Shown here: piece by piece, positions 8,545-17,755 of the stretch
Layout: the number at the start of each line of letters is the position of its first letter
How positions within the stretch are numbered: the stretch's first letter is position 1
DNA from: Prescottella sp. R16
Lineage (GTDB): Bacteria > Actinomycetota > Actinomycetes > Mycobacteriales > Mycobacteriaceae
NCBI RefSeq assembly: GCF_030656875.1
Contig: NZ_CP130943.1
Coordinates: 806,001 to 870,000, forward strand
DNA length: 64,000 nt
Direction: 5' to 3'
Notes under the pieces: model-generated
Database searches by the model: none
Seen by the model: only the letters and a program-made list of their open reading frames with translations
What the model was told of the DNA's origin: nothing
Made by a program: the position numbers and the translations under genes

Positions 8545-10494
8545 ATGACAAGCCCGTTCCACGGCGGACCCGGTGGGCGCCCGACGCGCGCCCGCAAGGT
8601 CGATCCCGCCGATCGTGCTCAGCTCGAGGATTCCCCGGTGAGCCTGCGCCGCATCGGTGCGCTGTTCGCGCCGTACCGGTGGCAGGTCTTCGTGGTGATG
8701 GCTCTGATCGTCGTCTCGTCCGCAGTCTCGCTGGCCAACCCGTTCCTCGTCCGAGAGGTCATCGACCGGGCGATCCCGCAGCAGAACGTGCCCGTCCTGG
8801 TGTGGTGTGTGCTCGGCATGCTCGCGGTCACCATCGCGAGCTCGGTGTTCGGGGTGATCCAGACCTGGATCTCGACGACCGTCGGGCAACGGATCATGCA
8901 CGGTCTGCGCACCCGGGTGTTCACGCACCTGCAGCGGCAGTCGCTCGGGTTCTTCACCCGCACCCGCGGCGGCGAGATCCAGTCGCGGCTCACCAACGAC
9001 ATCGGCGGCATGCAGACCGTGGTCACGTCGACGGCGACGTCGATCGCGTCCAACGTCACGACCGTCGTCGGCACGGTGATCGCGATGGCCGTGCTCAGCT
9101 GGCGGCTGTCGTTGCTGTCGCTGATCGTGCTGCCACCAGCGATCTGGCTCACCCGCAAGGTCGCGCTGATGCGGCGCGAGATCACCGCGCAGCGGCAGAA
9201 GGCGCTGGCGGACATGCAGACCCAGATCGAGGAAGGCCTGTCGATCAGCGGCGTGCAGTTGGGCAAGACGCTCGGGGCCGGCCCGGCGATGGCGGAGCGG
9301 TTCGCCGAGACATCCACGCGGCTGGTCGATCTCGAGGTCCGCTCCCAACTGTCCGGACGGTGGCGGATGGCGACGATGAGCATCGTCTTCTCCGCCATCC
9401 CGGCACTGCTGTACCTCGCGGCCGGGCTGCCCGCGACGTCGGGCGGCATGACGATCGGCACATTGGTCGCGTTCACCGGACTGCAGACGACGCTGTTCCG
9501 GCCGCTCATGGGCCTGCTCGACGTCGGTGTGTCCGTGACCAGTTCGCTCGCGCTGTTCAGCCGCATCTTCCAGTACCTCGATCTGCCGGTGGAGATCGAC
9601 GATCCCGAACGCCCCACATCAATGCCGCGCGAACGAGTCGACGGTGCGGTGCGATTCGACGGCGTCGGGTTCCGCTACGAGAACGCCGACCGGGACGCGC
9701 TCGCCGACGTCACGATCGACGTGCCCGCCGGATCGTCGCTCGCGCTGGTCGGTGAAACCGGCTCCGGCAAGACCACTCTGGCGTCGCTGGTGGCGCGTCT
9801 GCACGATCCGACGTCGGGTCGGGTGACGATCGACGGTGTGGACCTGCGCGACATCCGGCTCGCCGAGCTGTCCGAACTGGTGGGTGTCGTGTCGCAGGAG
9901 ACATATCTGCTGCACGCGACGATCCGGGAGAACCTGCGGCACGCGCGCCCGGAGGCGTCGGATGTGGAGATCGAGGATGCGGCGCGGGCCGCGCAGGTGC
10001 ACGAGCTGATCGCGTCGCTGCCCGACGGCTACGACACCGTCGTCGGCGCGCGCGGCCACCGGTTCTCCGGCGGTGAGAAGCAGCGCCTCGCGATCGCGCG
10101 AACCCTGCTGCGGGACCCGCGGATCCTGGTGCTCGACGAGGCGACGAGTGCGCTCGACAACGAGACCGAGCGGGCCGTGCAGGCCGCGCTCGACATTGTC
10201 AGCCGCGGCCGGACCACGATCACGATCGCGCACCGTCTCTCGACGATCCGGGACGCCGATCAGATCGCGGTCCTCGACCACGGCCGGGTCGCCGAGCGCG
10301 GCACCCACGAGGAGTTGCGCACGCTCGGCGGCCGCTACGCCGCGCTACTCGCGCGAGGCCGCGACGCCGGCCCGGCGGCCGAAGAAGGTGCCGTCACCGA
10401 GCGAGGTGCCACTGATGTAGCCCCACGAGTGCAGGCCCGACGTCGCGCGTCCGGCCGCGAAGAGGCCGGGGATCGCGTTTCCGTCGAGGTCTAG
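8545..10494 (+). CDS. ABC exporter, fused permease and ATPase (multidrug type)
   Basis: A half-transporter of 649 residues: a six-helix membrane domain (about 40-345) then an ATPase domain (about 365-600). Walker A GETGSGKTTL, signature FSGGEKQRLAIA and Walker B ILVLDEATSALD are all intact, so a homodimeric exporter is likely. Divergent MarR and its operator array suggest an inducible drug or metabolite efflux role. Two oddities are visible. The gene's native Shine-Dalgarno (GAGGGG at 6551) has been moved 2 kb away by the IS607 element, leaving only CGGTGG just before the ATG. The last ~50 codons, after the usual RYAALLARG ending, run antisense through the 3' end of the facing flavoprotein gene, so the stop is unusually late. 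Confidence 0.88.
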   Translation: MTSPFHGGPGGRPTRARKVDPADRAQLEDSPVSLRRIGALFAPYRWQVFVVMALIVVSSAVSLANPFLVREVIDRAIPQQNVPVLVWCVLGMLAVTIASSVFGVIQTWISTTVGQRIMHGLRTRVFTHLQRQSLGFFTRTRGGEIQSRLTNDIGGMQTVVTSTATSIASNVTTVVGTVIAMAVLSWRLSLLSLIVLPPAIWLTRKVALMRREITAQRQKALADMQTQIEEGLSISGVQLGKTLGAGPAMAERFAETSTRLVDLEVRSQLSGRWRMATMSIVFSAIPALLYLAAGLPATSGGMTIGTLVAFTGLQTTLFRPLMGLLDVGVSVTSSLALFSRIFQYLDLPVEIDDPERPTSMPRERVDGAVRFDGVGFRYENADRDALADVTIDVPAGSSLALVGETGSGKTTLASLVARLHDPTSGRVTIDGVDLRDIRLAELSELVGVVSQETYLLHATIRENLRHARPEASDVEIEDAARAAQVHELIASLPDGYDTVVGARGHRFSGGEKQRLAIARTLLRDPRILVLDEATSALDNETERAVQAALDIVSRGRTTITIAHRLSTIRDADQIAVLDHGRVAERGTHEELRTLGGRYAALLARGRDAGPAAEEGAVTERGATDVAPRVQARRRASGREEAGDRVSVEV

Positions 10495-11823
10495 GACCCG
10501 GCCGTCGACGGTGGTGCGCAGGCCACCGATGGTGAACACCTCGGCGCCGCCACCGCCGGTGACGCCGTCGCCGTACTCCGGCGGGGCCATACCGCGCTGG
10601 ACGTCGATGGCCGCGAACGGCGACTGCAGCGGCCGCAGCCAACGCGACGACTTACGGAAGTACGGGTCCTCGCCGTGCTCGGCGAACCGGTTGTACTCGC
10701 CGACCGTGTTCTGCAGGGCGCCCTCCGGCATCCCGATCTCGCGTTCGAGTTCCTCGAGGGTCTCGGCGACGAAATGCGGTTGCACACCCCACCGCTCGTC
10801 GACCGGGACCTCCTCGTAGGCCTGCTCGTCGAGGATCACCCACACCTTCAGGTTGTGCTTGAACAGTGCGGCCTGACCGACGAGGCCGGGGTAGACGTCC
10901 TCGTTGATGAAGCGCCGACCCATGCTGTCGACGATCATGCCGCGCACCATCATTGCCGGCACCAGCGAGATGCCGACCTGGCCCGCGGACATGTGCTTGA
11001 CCGCCGCGCCGACGGCCTGCGCCATCACGATGCCGCGGCCGTCGTCGCCGCCGTCGCTGTTGACGCCCAGGCCCACCAGTTGCGGCGCGTGCTGCGCGAG
11101 CATTTCCTTGTTGTCGGCGAAGCCGCCGGTCGTGATGACCACGCCGCGTCGGGCCCGGTAGGTGACGGTGTCGTTGAAGTGCCGGGCCACGACGCCGACG
11201 ACGCGGCCGTCCTCGACGATCAGGCGTAGTGCGGTGGTGTCGGTGTGGACGGCGATGTCGGTCTTCGCGACCTCCTCTCTCAGTACCGCCATCAGTACCT
11301 TGCCGCCGAACCCGTCCGAGGTGACACGGTGGCCGCGCGGGGCCGGCTCGGCGATCTCGTAGAACGGATAGGCGTTCTCGCCCATCCACATCAGGCCGTC
11401 GTCGGTGGGCGGCACCCACGTCGGGGAATCCCACAGCGACGGCTTGAACGGCACACCGTGATCGACGAGCCACTGGTAGTGGGCGACGCTCTCGCGGCTG
11501 TAGAGGCCCACCTTCTCCTGATCGGCGTCCGGGCCGAGCGCGGCGAGCAGGAACTTCTCCATCTCCTCGGCGGTGTCGGTGAACCCGCACGCCTCCTGGA
11601 TCGGGGTGCCGCCACCGAGATACATCTCGCCCCCGGACAGCGCCGACGAACCGCCGCCACCGCTCTGCCGCTCGAGCAGGACCACGTCGGCGCCCGCGGC
11701 GTCGGCCTCGAGCGCGGCCGACGCACCGGCGCAGCCGTAGCCGATGACCAGAACGTCGGTCTCGTGGTCGAACGCGCCGACCGACGCCACATCGAGCGGG
11801 GTCGTGGGAATGGGTGTACTCAT
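10345..11823 (-). CDS. FAD-dependent oxidoreductase (fumarate reductase/ketosteroid dehydrogenase-like flavoprotein)
   Basis: A 492-residue flavoprotein. The FAD Rossmann fingerprint VLVIGYGCAGASAALEA is near residue 25, followed by a glycine-rich LERQSGGGGSSALSGG loop. The C terminus has the family ending PGLFAAGRATSG...GYISGTSLGDGTFFGRRAG, which binds the FAD ribityl and diphosphate. This pattern is shared by 3-ketosteroid-delta1-dehydrogenases, fumarate reductase flavoproteins and related reductases; the substrate is not evident. The TetR gene 179 bases away is divergent and may regulate it. Its 3' end overlaps the exporter by 150 bases on the opposite strand, and both C termini look genuine on this strand. 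Confidence 0.85.
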   Translation of the reverse strand: MSTPIPTTPLDVASVGAFDHETDVLVIGYGCAGASAALEADAAGADVVLLERQSGGGGSSALSGGEMYLGGGTPIQEACGFTDTAEEMEKFLLAALGPDADQEKVGLYSRESVAHYQWLVDHGVPFKPSLWDSPTWVPPTDDGLMWMGENAYPFYEIAEPAPRGHRVTSDGFGGKVLMAVLREEVAKTDIAVHTDTTALRLIVEDGRVVGVVARHFNDTVTYRARRGVVITTGGFADNKEMLAQHAPQLVGLGVNSDGGDDGRGIVMAQAVGAAVKHMSAGQVGISLVPAMMVRGMIVDSMGRRFINEDVYPGLVGQAALFKHNLKVWVILDEQAYEEVPVDERWGVQPHFVAETLEELEREIGMPEGALQNTVGEYNRFAEHGEDPYFRKSSRWLRPLQSPFAAIDVQRGMAPPEYGDGVTGGGGAEVFTIGGLRTTVDGRVLDLDGNAIPGLFAAGRATSGLHSWGYISGTSLGDGTFFGRRAGVAASRE

Positions 11824-12002
11824 GCGGAACTCCTGTCGTCGGAACCGAATGTGGTGCCCGTCACCGTAGGAACGGGCCGGTGTCGGGGAGAAGAGGTGCG
11901 CTCGGTGGGCGGGACGATCCGTCCTCGAGCCGAACTCTGTGACCGGCCCGGCCCGGGCACTACTCTGCAGACCAGGTCGGGGAAAACGCCGAAAGGGGCG
12001 GA

Positions 12003-12659
12003 ATGTCGTACGTGTCGGTGGAACAGCGGCGCACGGATCTGATCGCGGCGGCGATCCGGGTGATGTCGGAGGCCGGACTGGCCGCCACGAGCACCCGGGC
12101 GATCTGCGCCGAGGCCGGTATGCCGCAGAGCGTGTTCCACTACTGCTTCGCGTCCAAGGACGATCTGCTGCGCGAACTCACCCGTCAGGTGATCGCGACC
12201 CAACTGGACCGGGTGGCCGGGTATGCGATCCCGGGAGCGGACGTCGAGGACGCGGTCCGGGCCGCCCTCGTCACCATCTGGCGGCACGCGGTCGCCGAGC
12301 CGGGTCGGCAGCTCGCACTCAACGAACTGACCGTCGCCGCCGTCCGGGCCGCGGACCGCAGCGACCTCGCGGCATGGCAGTACCGTTCGTACTACGAGGC
12401 GGCCGGCACGTTCCTGAACCGGATCGCGGAGGCCGCCGAAATCGAATGGGGTGTACCGGTTCCGGTGCTCTCCCGGCTGATCATCTCGAGCCTCGACGGG
12501 CTGATCCTCGGGCACCTCGTCGACAAGCGGACCGAATCCGCGGAGGCTGCCATCGGGGCGTTCGCGAAGATGATCGCCGGCCTCGCCGTCGCACCGGTCA
12601 CCGTGTCCGACATCTCGACGCCGCGACACGAACACCCCGCACAGGCCTCGAATCGGTAA
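12003..12659 (+). CDS. TetR/AcrR family transcriptional regulator
   Basis: A 218-residue regulator with the TetR DNA-binding pattern QRRTDLIAAAIRVMSEAGLAATSTRAICAEAG, then PQSVFHYCFASKDDLLRELT. It is transcribed away from the flavoprotein gene across a 179-base region, the usual arrangement for a repressor and its target. I saw no clean dyad strong enough to name the operator. A HIT-family gene follows 31 bases downstream, but this need not be co-regulated. Confidence 0.85.
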   Translation: MSYVSVEQRRTDLIAAAIRVMSEAGLAATSTRAICAEAGMPQSVFHYCFASKDDLLRELTRQVIATQLDRVAGYAIPGADVEDAVRAALVTIWRHAVAEPGRQLALNELTVAAVRAADRSDLAAWQYRSYYEAAGTFLNRIAEAAEIEWGVPVPVLSRLIISSLDGLILGHLVDKRTESAEAAIGAFAKMIAGLAVAPVTVSDISTPRHEHPAQASNR

Positions 12660-12690
12660 CGTTCCGGCATTCTCCACATAACATCTGTGC

Positions 12691-13119
12691 ATGAGTCACT
12701 GCGTCTTCTGCGCCGTCATCGCGGGTGAGGCCGAGTCGAGTGTCGTCTACGACGACGCCCACACGATCGCCTTCATGGACATTCGTCCGTTCACCCCGGG
12801 GCATCTGCTCGTGGTGCCGAAGACGCATGCCGCGAGTCTGTCCGAGCTCGATCCGGACGACGGGGGCCGATTGTTCCGGGTGGGTCAGCAGGTGGCGGCG
12901 GCATTGCGGGACAGTGCCGTCGAGGCCGAGGGAGTCAACTTCTTCCTCGCCGACGGGGTCGCTGCCGGGCAAGAGGTCTTCCACGTCCACCTGCACGTGG
13001 TGCCCCGCACGGCGGGCGACGGATTCGGTTTGCGGGGCCGTCCCACGACACCGCCACGGGCCGATCTCGATTACCTGGCCGCGTCGATCACCGGCCGACT
13101 CGGCGGTGCCGATGCGTGA
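12691..13119 (+). CDS. HIT family hydrolase
   Basis: A 142-residue histidine-triad protein. The N terminus CVFCAVIAGEAESSVVYDD and the catalytic HVHLHVVPR (HxHxHxx) near residue 98 define the family, which hydrolyses nucleoside phosphoramidates, dinucleoside polyphosphates or related nucleotides. CxxC cysteines near the N terminus may bind zinc as in other HIT proteins. The stop lies 8 bases past the start of the next gene, so the two are likely translated in tandem. Confidence 0.9.
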   Translation: MSHCVFCAVIAGEAESSVVYDDAHTIAFMDIRPFTPGHLLVVPKTHAASLSELDPDDGGRLFRVGQQVAAALRDSAVEAEGVNFFLADGVAAGQEVFHVHLHVVPRTAGDGFGLRGRPTTPPRADLDYLAASITGRLGGADA

Positions 13120-14131
13120 TGCGCATCCGCAGCCGCCGTACCTGCATGCGCGGCTGCCGGAACTGGTGGAGACGCTGCCGCACGTCCGGCTCGGTGACGC
13201 GCCGACCCCGCTCCGTCGTCTCGACGGGCTCGGTACCCGGAACCGGCTGTGGCTCAAAGACGACGGGCAGTACGGTTCCGGCGGGTGGGGCGGCAACAAG
13301 GTTCGCAAACTCGAGTGGATCCTCCCGGACGTCCTCGCCCGCGGATCCAAGCGGATCATCACGGTGGGTGGTCTCGGCACCAACTGGGGGCTCGCAACCG
13401 CGCTGTACGCCAAGACATTCGGCATCGACACCGCGCTCGCACTGATCGACCAGCCGCTCGACGACCATGTGCGGGCACAGCTGGACCGGCTCGAACGGTC
13501 CGGGGCCACACTCCATTACACCCGCAACAAGGTGCGGACGTTCGCTGCGGCGCCGCTGCTCATGCTCCGCAACATGCGTGGCGGCAGGCTGCCCTACTAT
13601 CTGCCGCCCGGTGGCTCGTCACCGATCGGCGCGCTCGGATACGTCGAGGCCGCACTGGAGATCGGCGCGCAGGTCGAGGCCGGGGTGATGCCCGAACCCG
13701 CGCAGATCGTCGCCGCCATCGGATCGGGTGGCACCGTGGCCGGGCTGCTCGTCGGATTGCGGCTCGCCGGCCTCGACACCGGTGTCGTCGGTGTCGTCGT
13801 CAACGACACCCTGCCGCTCGGCGCCCACGAGATCCGGTATCTCGCCGCCCGCGTCGAGGAATTGCTGCGCCGGCGCGGCGCACGGTTCGGCGACCTCGAC
13901 CTCGGCCGCGCGAAGCTCACCGTGACCCGCGAATACCTCGGCCCCGGATACGGTTACGCCACCGCGGAAGGGCGGGCCGCGCAACGCGTCGGCTCCGAGT
14001 ACCAGGTGTCCCTCGACCCGGTCTACACCGCCAAGACGTTCGCGGGACTGCTCGAGATCGACGCCAAGACCCGCGGCGGCGACCGGCCGCTCGTCATGCT
14101 GGACACGTTCGGGCCGCGGCCGGAGGACTAA
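13112..14131 (+). CDS. PLP-dependent desulfhydrase/ACC deaminase-like enzyme
   Basis: A fold-type II PLP enzyme of 339 residues. The active-site lysine is in GGNKVRKLEW near residue 68, and GSGGTVAGLLVGL near 206 is the phosphate-binding glycine loop. This layout matches the D-cysteine desulfhydrase/1-aminocyclopropane-1-carboxylate deaminase group; the exact substrate is not resolved. The ATG at 13112 overlaps the HIT gene by 8 bases, which supports that start. Its stop overlaps the stop of the convergent ferredoxin-like gene (14128-14130). Confidence 0.8.
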   Translation: MRDAHPQPPYLHARLPELVETLPHVRLGDAPTPLRRLDGLGTRNRLWLKDDGQYGSGGWGGNKVRKLEWILPDVLARGSKRIITVGGLGTNWGLATALYAKTFGIDTALALIDQPLDDHVRAQLDRLERSGATLHYTRNKVRTFAAAPLLMLRNMRGGRLPYYLPPGGSSPIGALGYVEAALEIGAQVEAGVMPEPAQIVAAIGSGGTVAGLLVGLRLAGLDTGVVGVVVNDTLPLGAHEIRYLAARVEELLRRRGARFGDLDLGRAKLTVTREYLGPGYGYATAEGRAAQRVGSEYQVSLDPVYTAKTFAGLLEIDAKTRGGDRPLVMLDTFGPRPED

Positions 14132-14862
14132 CGTGCGCGCCGGTCCCCGGCCCATTCGGTGATCGGCCGGCCGCCGATCAGGTGGTCGTCGACGAGACGG
14201 TCGACACGGTCGGCGGTCAGGCCCGCGTACCAGGTGTCGTCCGGGTACACCGCGACGACGGGGGCCTGCGAGCACGGAAACATGCAGCCGGTCAGCGTGA
14301 TCAGGACATCGTCCTCGCCGAGGCCCCGGGCGGTGAGGGCGTCGTCGACGGCCCGCCCGGTTTCGGCGCCGCCGCGAGCCGAGCACCGCGGTCCGCGGCA
14401 CACCAGCACGTGCCGGGCGAAGCCGGGAACCTCGTCCCAGGCCGGGGACGTGAGCGGTGCGGTGGTGGTCCGCGCCGGTGTCGTCGGACCACCGATCGCG
14501 GCGTCCAGCAGATCGGGGTAGGACTCGGCGTCGGTGAGCGGTCCGGCGATCCGCACGTCGGGGACGGTGGTGCCGGCGCGTTCGCGCAGCCAGTGCCCGA
14601 TCACCCGGCGGAACCAGGCGTCCATCTTGCGGTCGAGCACGGTCTGCGCGCTGACGACGACCACCTCGGACGCGTCGGCGTCGGCGGCCTCGTCGAGCAC
14701 CGCGGTGACCGTCGGACCGGGCCCGCCGAGCACCGCGGTGCGGAACACGGTGCCGGGATGCCGGTTCCGTAGTACGTCGAGGGCGCCGATCACCTGGTCG
14801 CCCGGATCGTCGCCGCGGTCCGTCGGTGCGGTGACGATCACCCAGCGGTGAATATCGTTCAT
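14128..14862 (-). CDS. CbiX-like / thioredoxin-fold 2Fe-2S ferredoxin protein of the cobalamin operon
   Basis: A 244-residue protein with two parts. Residues 1-120 resemble a sirohydrochlorin-chelatase (CbiX)-like half, but the usual GHGSR histidine motif near the N terminus is not present (VTAPTDRGD instead). Residues 150-235 form a thioredoxin-like 2Fe-2S domain: LVCRGPRCSARGG and TGCMFPCSQAPVVAVYPDDTWY supply four cysteines in the typical spacing. It is the last gene of a riboswitch-controlled operon and overlaps the ATPase gene by 4 bases (ATGA). The context suggests a role in corrinoid uptake or remodelling, perhaps as a reductase partner, but this is inference. Confidence 0.7.
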   Translation of the reverse strand: MNDIHRWVIVTAPTDRGDDPGDQVIGALDVLRNRHPGTVFRTAVLGGPGPTVTAVLDEAADADASEVVVVSAQTVLDRKMDAWFRRVIGHWLRERAGTTVPDVRIAGPLTDAESYPDLLDAAIGGPTTPARTTTAPLTSPAWDEVPGFARHVLVCRGPRCSARGGAETGRAVDDALTARGLGEDDVLITLTGCMFPCSQAPVVAVYPDDTWYAGLTADRVDRLVDDHLIGGRPITEWAGDRRAR

Positions 14863-15671
14863 GATCTGGAACTTTCGAGTTCGGCGCCGCGCGTGCCGCA
14901 CAGCACCACCATCGGACGGCCGGTGTTCGGATGCGGCTGCACGATCGCGTCCAAGCCGTACACGTCGGCCAGCAGTCGCTCGGTGAGAACGGTGTCGGTG
15001 GGGCCCTCCGCGACCACCCGGCCGTTCTGCAGCACCACCAGGTGATCGCAGTACATCGCCGCCAGGTTCAGATCGTGCATCGCCGCGACCGTGGTCAGTC
15101 CGCGGTCGCGCACCAGGTCGAGCAGCTCCAACGACGCCGACACGTCCAGATGGTTGGTGGGTTCGTCGAGTAGCAGCACACACGGCCGCTGCGCGAACGC
15201 CCGCGCCAGCTGCGTCTTCTGCTTCTCGCCACCGGACAGGCTCTGCCACAGCCGGTTCCGTAGCCGTTCGATACCGGCCGTCGCGAGGGCGTCGTCGACG
15301 ACGCCGTCCGGGACGGACGATGCGGCGCGGGCCCAGCCGCCGCGATGCGGAATCACTCCGAGTTCGACGATCTGTTCGACGGTCAGCTCGAGCGCGGTCG
15401 CCGAATGCTGTTCGAGCAGTGCGACGGTGCGGGCGAACTCGCGGCGGTGGATCGTCGTCACCGGATCGTCGCCGAGCAGGATGCGCCCGGAATCGGGGCG
15501 GGTCAGACGGGCGATCGTCGACAGCAGTGACGTCTTGCCGGAGCCGTTGGGTCCGATCAGACCGGTCACCTTGCGGGACGGGGCGCAGCACGTGACGTCG
15601 TCGAGGATCGTGGTGCCGTCCGCCGACCACGTGATGTGCTCGACGCGGACCTCGGGGGAGTGGTGGCTCAT
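14859..15671 (-). CDS. ABC transporter ATPase, BtuD/FecE type (cobalamin uptake)
   Basis: A 270-residue ATPase. Walker A GPNGSGKTSLL is near residue 38, signature LSGGEKQKTQLARA near 143, Walker B CVLLLDEPTNHLD near 163, and the switch His in AAMHDLN near 198. It belongs to the FecE/BtuD group that powers iron-siderophore and vitamin B12 import. It overlaps both neighbours by 4 bases, and the operon leader is a cobalamin riboswitch, so corrinoid is the better substrate guess than iron. Confidence 0.85.
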   Translation of the reverse strand: MSHHSPEVRVEHITWSADGTTILDDVTCCAPSRKVTGLIGPNGSGKTSLLSTIARLTRPDSGRILLGDDPVTTIHRREFARTVALLEQHSATALELTVEQIVELGVIPHRGGWARAASSVPDGVVDDALATAGIERLRNRLWQSLSGGEKQKTQLARAFAQRPCVLLLDEPTNHLDVSASLELLDLVRDRGLTTVAAMHDLNLAAMYCDHLVVLQNGRVVAEGPTDTVLTERLLADVYGLDAIVQPHPNTGRPMVVLCGTRGAELESSRS

Positions 15672-16735
15672 GCGCGCGCTCCCCGTCGGCGCAGCAGCAG
15701 TACGAACACCGGGACGCCGACGACCGCGGTGACCACACTGATCGGCAGTTCGCGCCCCGGGAGCACGGTGCGGGCCGCGATGTCGGCCCACACCAGCAGC
15801 ACCGCACCGGTGAGAGCGACCACGGGCAGCAGGCGGGCGTGCAACGGGCCGACGAGTATCCGGGCGGCGTGCGGGACGACGAGACCGACGAAACCGATCA
15901 CCCCGGCCTGCGCGACGAGCGTCGCGGTGCACAGCGACGCCACCCCGTACAGCACCCAGCGGGAGCGTTCGACGTGCGTGCCGAGGCTCGCGGCGGCCCG
16001 GTCACCGAATGCGAACGAGTCGAGTACCCGCGCGTGCGCGAGCACGACCCCGGCCGTCAGTGCGACCACCGCGAGCATCGGGCCGAGGCTCGACCAGCGG
16101 ACCCCGGCCACCGAGCCGAGCGTCCACTGCAGTACCCGCTGCGCGAGGTCCCGGTCACCGAGCATGACGATCGCCGACGTGAGTGCTGCCGTGAACTGGC
16201 CGACCGCGATACCGCCGAGGATCAACCGGCCCGGCACGAGCGCGCCCGACCGGTTGGTCGCGATCACGAACACGAGCAGCAGCCCGAGGACCGCGGCCAC
16301 GAACGCGGACACCGACACGGTGCTCGCACCCAGCACCCCGACGGCCCCGACCCCGCCGGCGAGCGCGAGGACCGCGCCGAGCGACGCCGCCCCCGACATG
16401 CCCAGCAGATACGGGTCGGCGAGCGGATTGCCGGTCAGGGACTGCAGCACCGCGCCGCACAGGGCCAACCCCGCCCCGGCGAGCGCGGCGGCCAGCACCC
16501 GCGGCAGCCGCAGGTCGACGACGATGTGGGTGGTGAGCAGGTCGGTGCCCGCGCCGAGACCGAGGCGTCCGGCGATCGACGACACCACCTCCCCGAACGA
16601 CAGGTCCGCCGCCCCGATCACGACACCGGCCGCGCAACTGAGCGTGAGCAGCGCGGCCAGCAGCGCCGACCAACCCGCCCAGCCGGCCCGGATCCGCGTG
16701 CGTGCCCGCGCCGGTGCCCGGGACACCACACTCAT
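15668..16735 (-). CDS. FecCD-family permease, BtuC type (cobalamin uptake)
   Basis: A 355-residue membrane protein rich in hydrophobic helices, with family marks LRLPRVLAAALAGAGLALCGAVLQ (residues about 75-98), NPLADPYLLGMSGAASLGAVL, and GFVGLVVPHAARILVG near 280, the loop that contacts the ATPase. Expected topology is ten helices in a homodimer. It lies between the binding protein and ATPase genes with 4-base overlaps on both sides. The riboswitch upstream makes cobalamin or a corrinoid precursor the probable substrate. Confidence 0.87.
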   Translation of the reverse strand: MSVVSRAPARARTRIRAGWAGWSALLAALLTLSCAAGVVIGAADLSFGEVVSSIAGRLGLGAGTDLLTTHIVVDLRLPRVLAAALAGAGLALCGAVLQSLTGNPLADPYLLGMSGAASLGAVLALAGGVGAVGVLGASTVSVSAFVAAVLGLLLVFVIATNRSGALVPGRLILGGIAVGQFTAALTSAIVMLGDRDLAQRVLQWTLGSVAGVRWSSLGPMLAVVALTAGVVLAHARVLDSFAFGDRAAASLGTHVERSRWVLYGVASLCTATLVAQAGVIGFVGLVVPHAARILVGPLHARLLPVVALTGAVLLVWADIAARTVLPGRELPISVVTAVVGVPVFVLLLRRRGARA

Positions 16736-17712
16736 TTCCGGATGCCGCCCAGCTGCTCGGCGACCGACCGGGCGCCGTCGATCAGCCGCGGTCCGGGGGT
16801 GCCCTCGGAGAACGGGATCACCACGAATGCGTCGTCCCGCACCGCCGCCAGATCACGCAGCGCCGGATCGTTCTTCAGGAACTGTTTCTTCGACTCGGCG
16901 GTGTCCCAGGACGCGTCGACGAGGACGATGACGTCCGGGTCCGCCCGCAGCACGGTCTCCCAGCTGCCGGCGCCCCACGCCCCGTTCAGATCCGCGAACA
17001 CGTTGGTGGCGCCGACCGCGTCGATGATCAACTGCGGTCCGCCGGCGTTGCCGCCCACATAGGGGGTGTCGGTCTTGCTGTCGTACCAGAAGACGGACTT
17101 GCCGTTGCCGGCCTTGTTCCACCGGATCTCTTCGAGGATCGACCGCAGCTCCGTGTTCTTCCGTGCTGCGTCGCCGCTGTGGAACATCCGCCCGTAGTCG
17201 GCGATCTCGTTCTGAACCGACTCCCAGCTCACGGGGGCGCGCTGGGACTTGTCGGCGCACGCGAACGGCGACACGTACGACGCGATGCCCAGGTCGGCGA
17301 GCGAGTCCTGCGAGCCGGCGGCCTTCTCGTCGAACGCGGTCGCGTACGACGCCAGCACCAGATCCGGCTTCGTCTCGAGGACGGCTTCACGGCTCGGGTA
17401 GCCGGACTCGTTCAGGACCGGCACCTGCGCGTACGCGTCCTGCCACTGCGGGGCGATCGTGTCGTCGAGGTACGCGGTACCGACCATCTGCTCCTGCGCG
17501 CCCATGGCCAGCGCCGACTCGGTCGCCCCCTGGTTGAGGGTGACCGCGCGCTGCGCGGGCCCGTCGAGGGTGACGGTGCGGCCGCAGTTCTGCAGGGAGA
17601 TCGCGGCGGTGCTGTCGCCGGAATCCGGCGACCCGCCGCACGCGGTGAGGGTGAGGGCAGCGGTGACGACCGCCACCGTGGACAGGGCTCGGCGAGAGAC
17701 AAGGGTGCGCAC
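16732..17712 (-). CDS. Substrate-binding lipoprotein, BtuF type (cobalamin uptake)
   Basis: A 326-residue periplasmic-binding-type lipoprotein. The signal peptide ends in the lipobox LTAC near residue 22, followed by GGSPDSGDS. The PeripBP-2 fold is indicated by the [23 protein letters not shown] segment near 57 and by the [12 protein letters not shown] segment near 112. The GTG at 17712 is chosen because a GGAAGG ribosome-binding site lies 9 bases upstream and the signal peptide starts directly. It is the first gene of the operon and the direct target of the riboswitch. Confidence 0.87.
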   Translation of the reverse strand: MRTLVSRRALSTVAVVTAALTLTACGGSPDSGDSTAAISLQNCGRTVTLDGPAQRAVTLNQGATESALAMGAQEQMVGTAYLDDTIAPQWQDAYAQVPVLNESGYPSREAVLETKPDLVLASYATAFDEKAAGSQDSLADLGIASYVSPFACADKSQRAPVSWESVQNEIADYGRMFHSGDAARKNTELRSILEEIRWNKAGNGKSVFWYDSKTDTPYVGGNAGGPQLIIDAVGATNVFADLNGAWGAGSWETVLRADPDVIVLVDASWDTAESKKQFLKNDPALRDLAAVRDDAFVVIPFSEGTPGPRLIDGARSVAEQLGGIRK

Positions 17713-17755
17713 AGCGACCCGCCTTCCATGACTCGTGGAAAACGTGCAGGTATGT

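Noticed and set aside
14859..17712. Iron-siderophore importer for the nearby siderophore
   Set aside because: Family alone would allow it, but the cobalamin riboswitch directly upstream and the absence of an iron box favour corrinoid transport.
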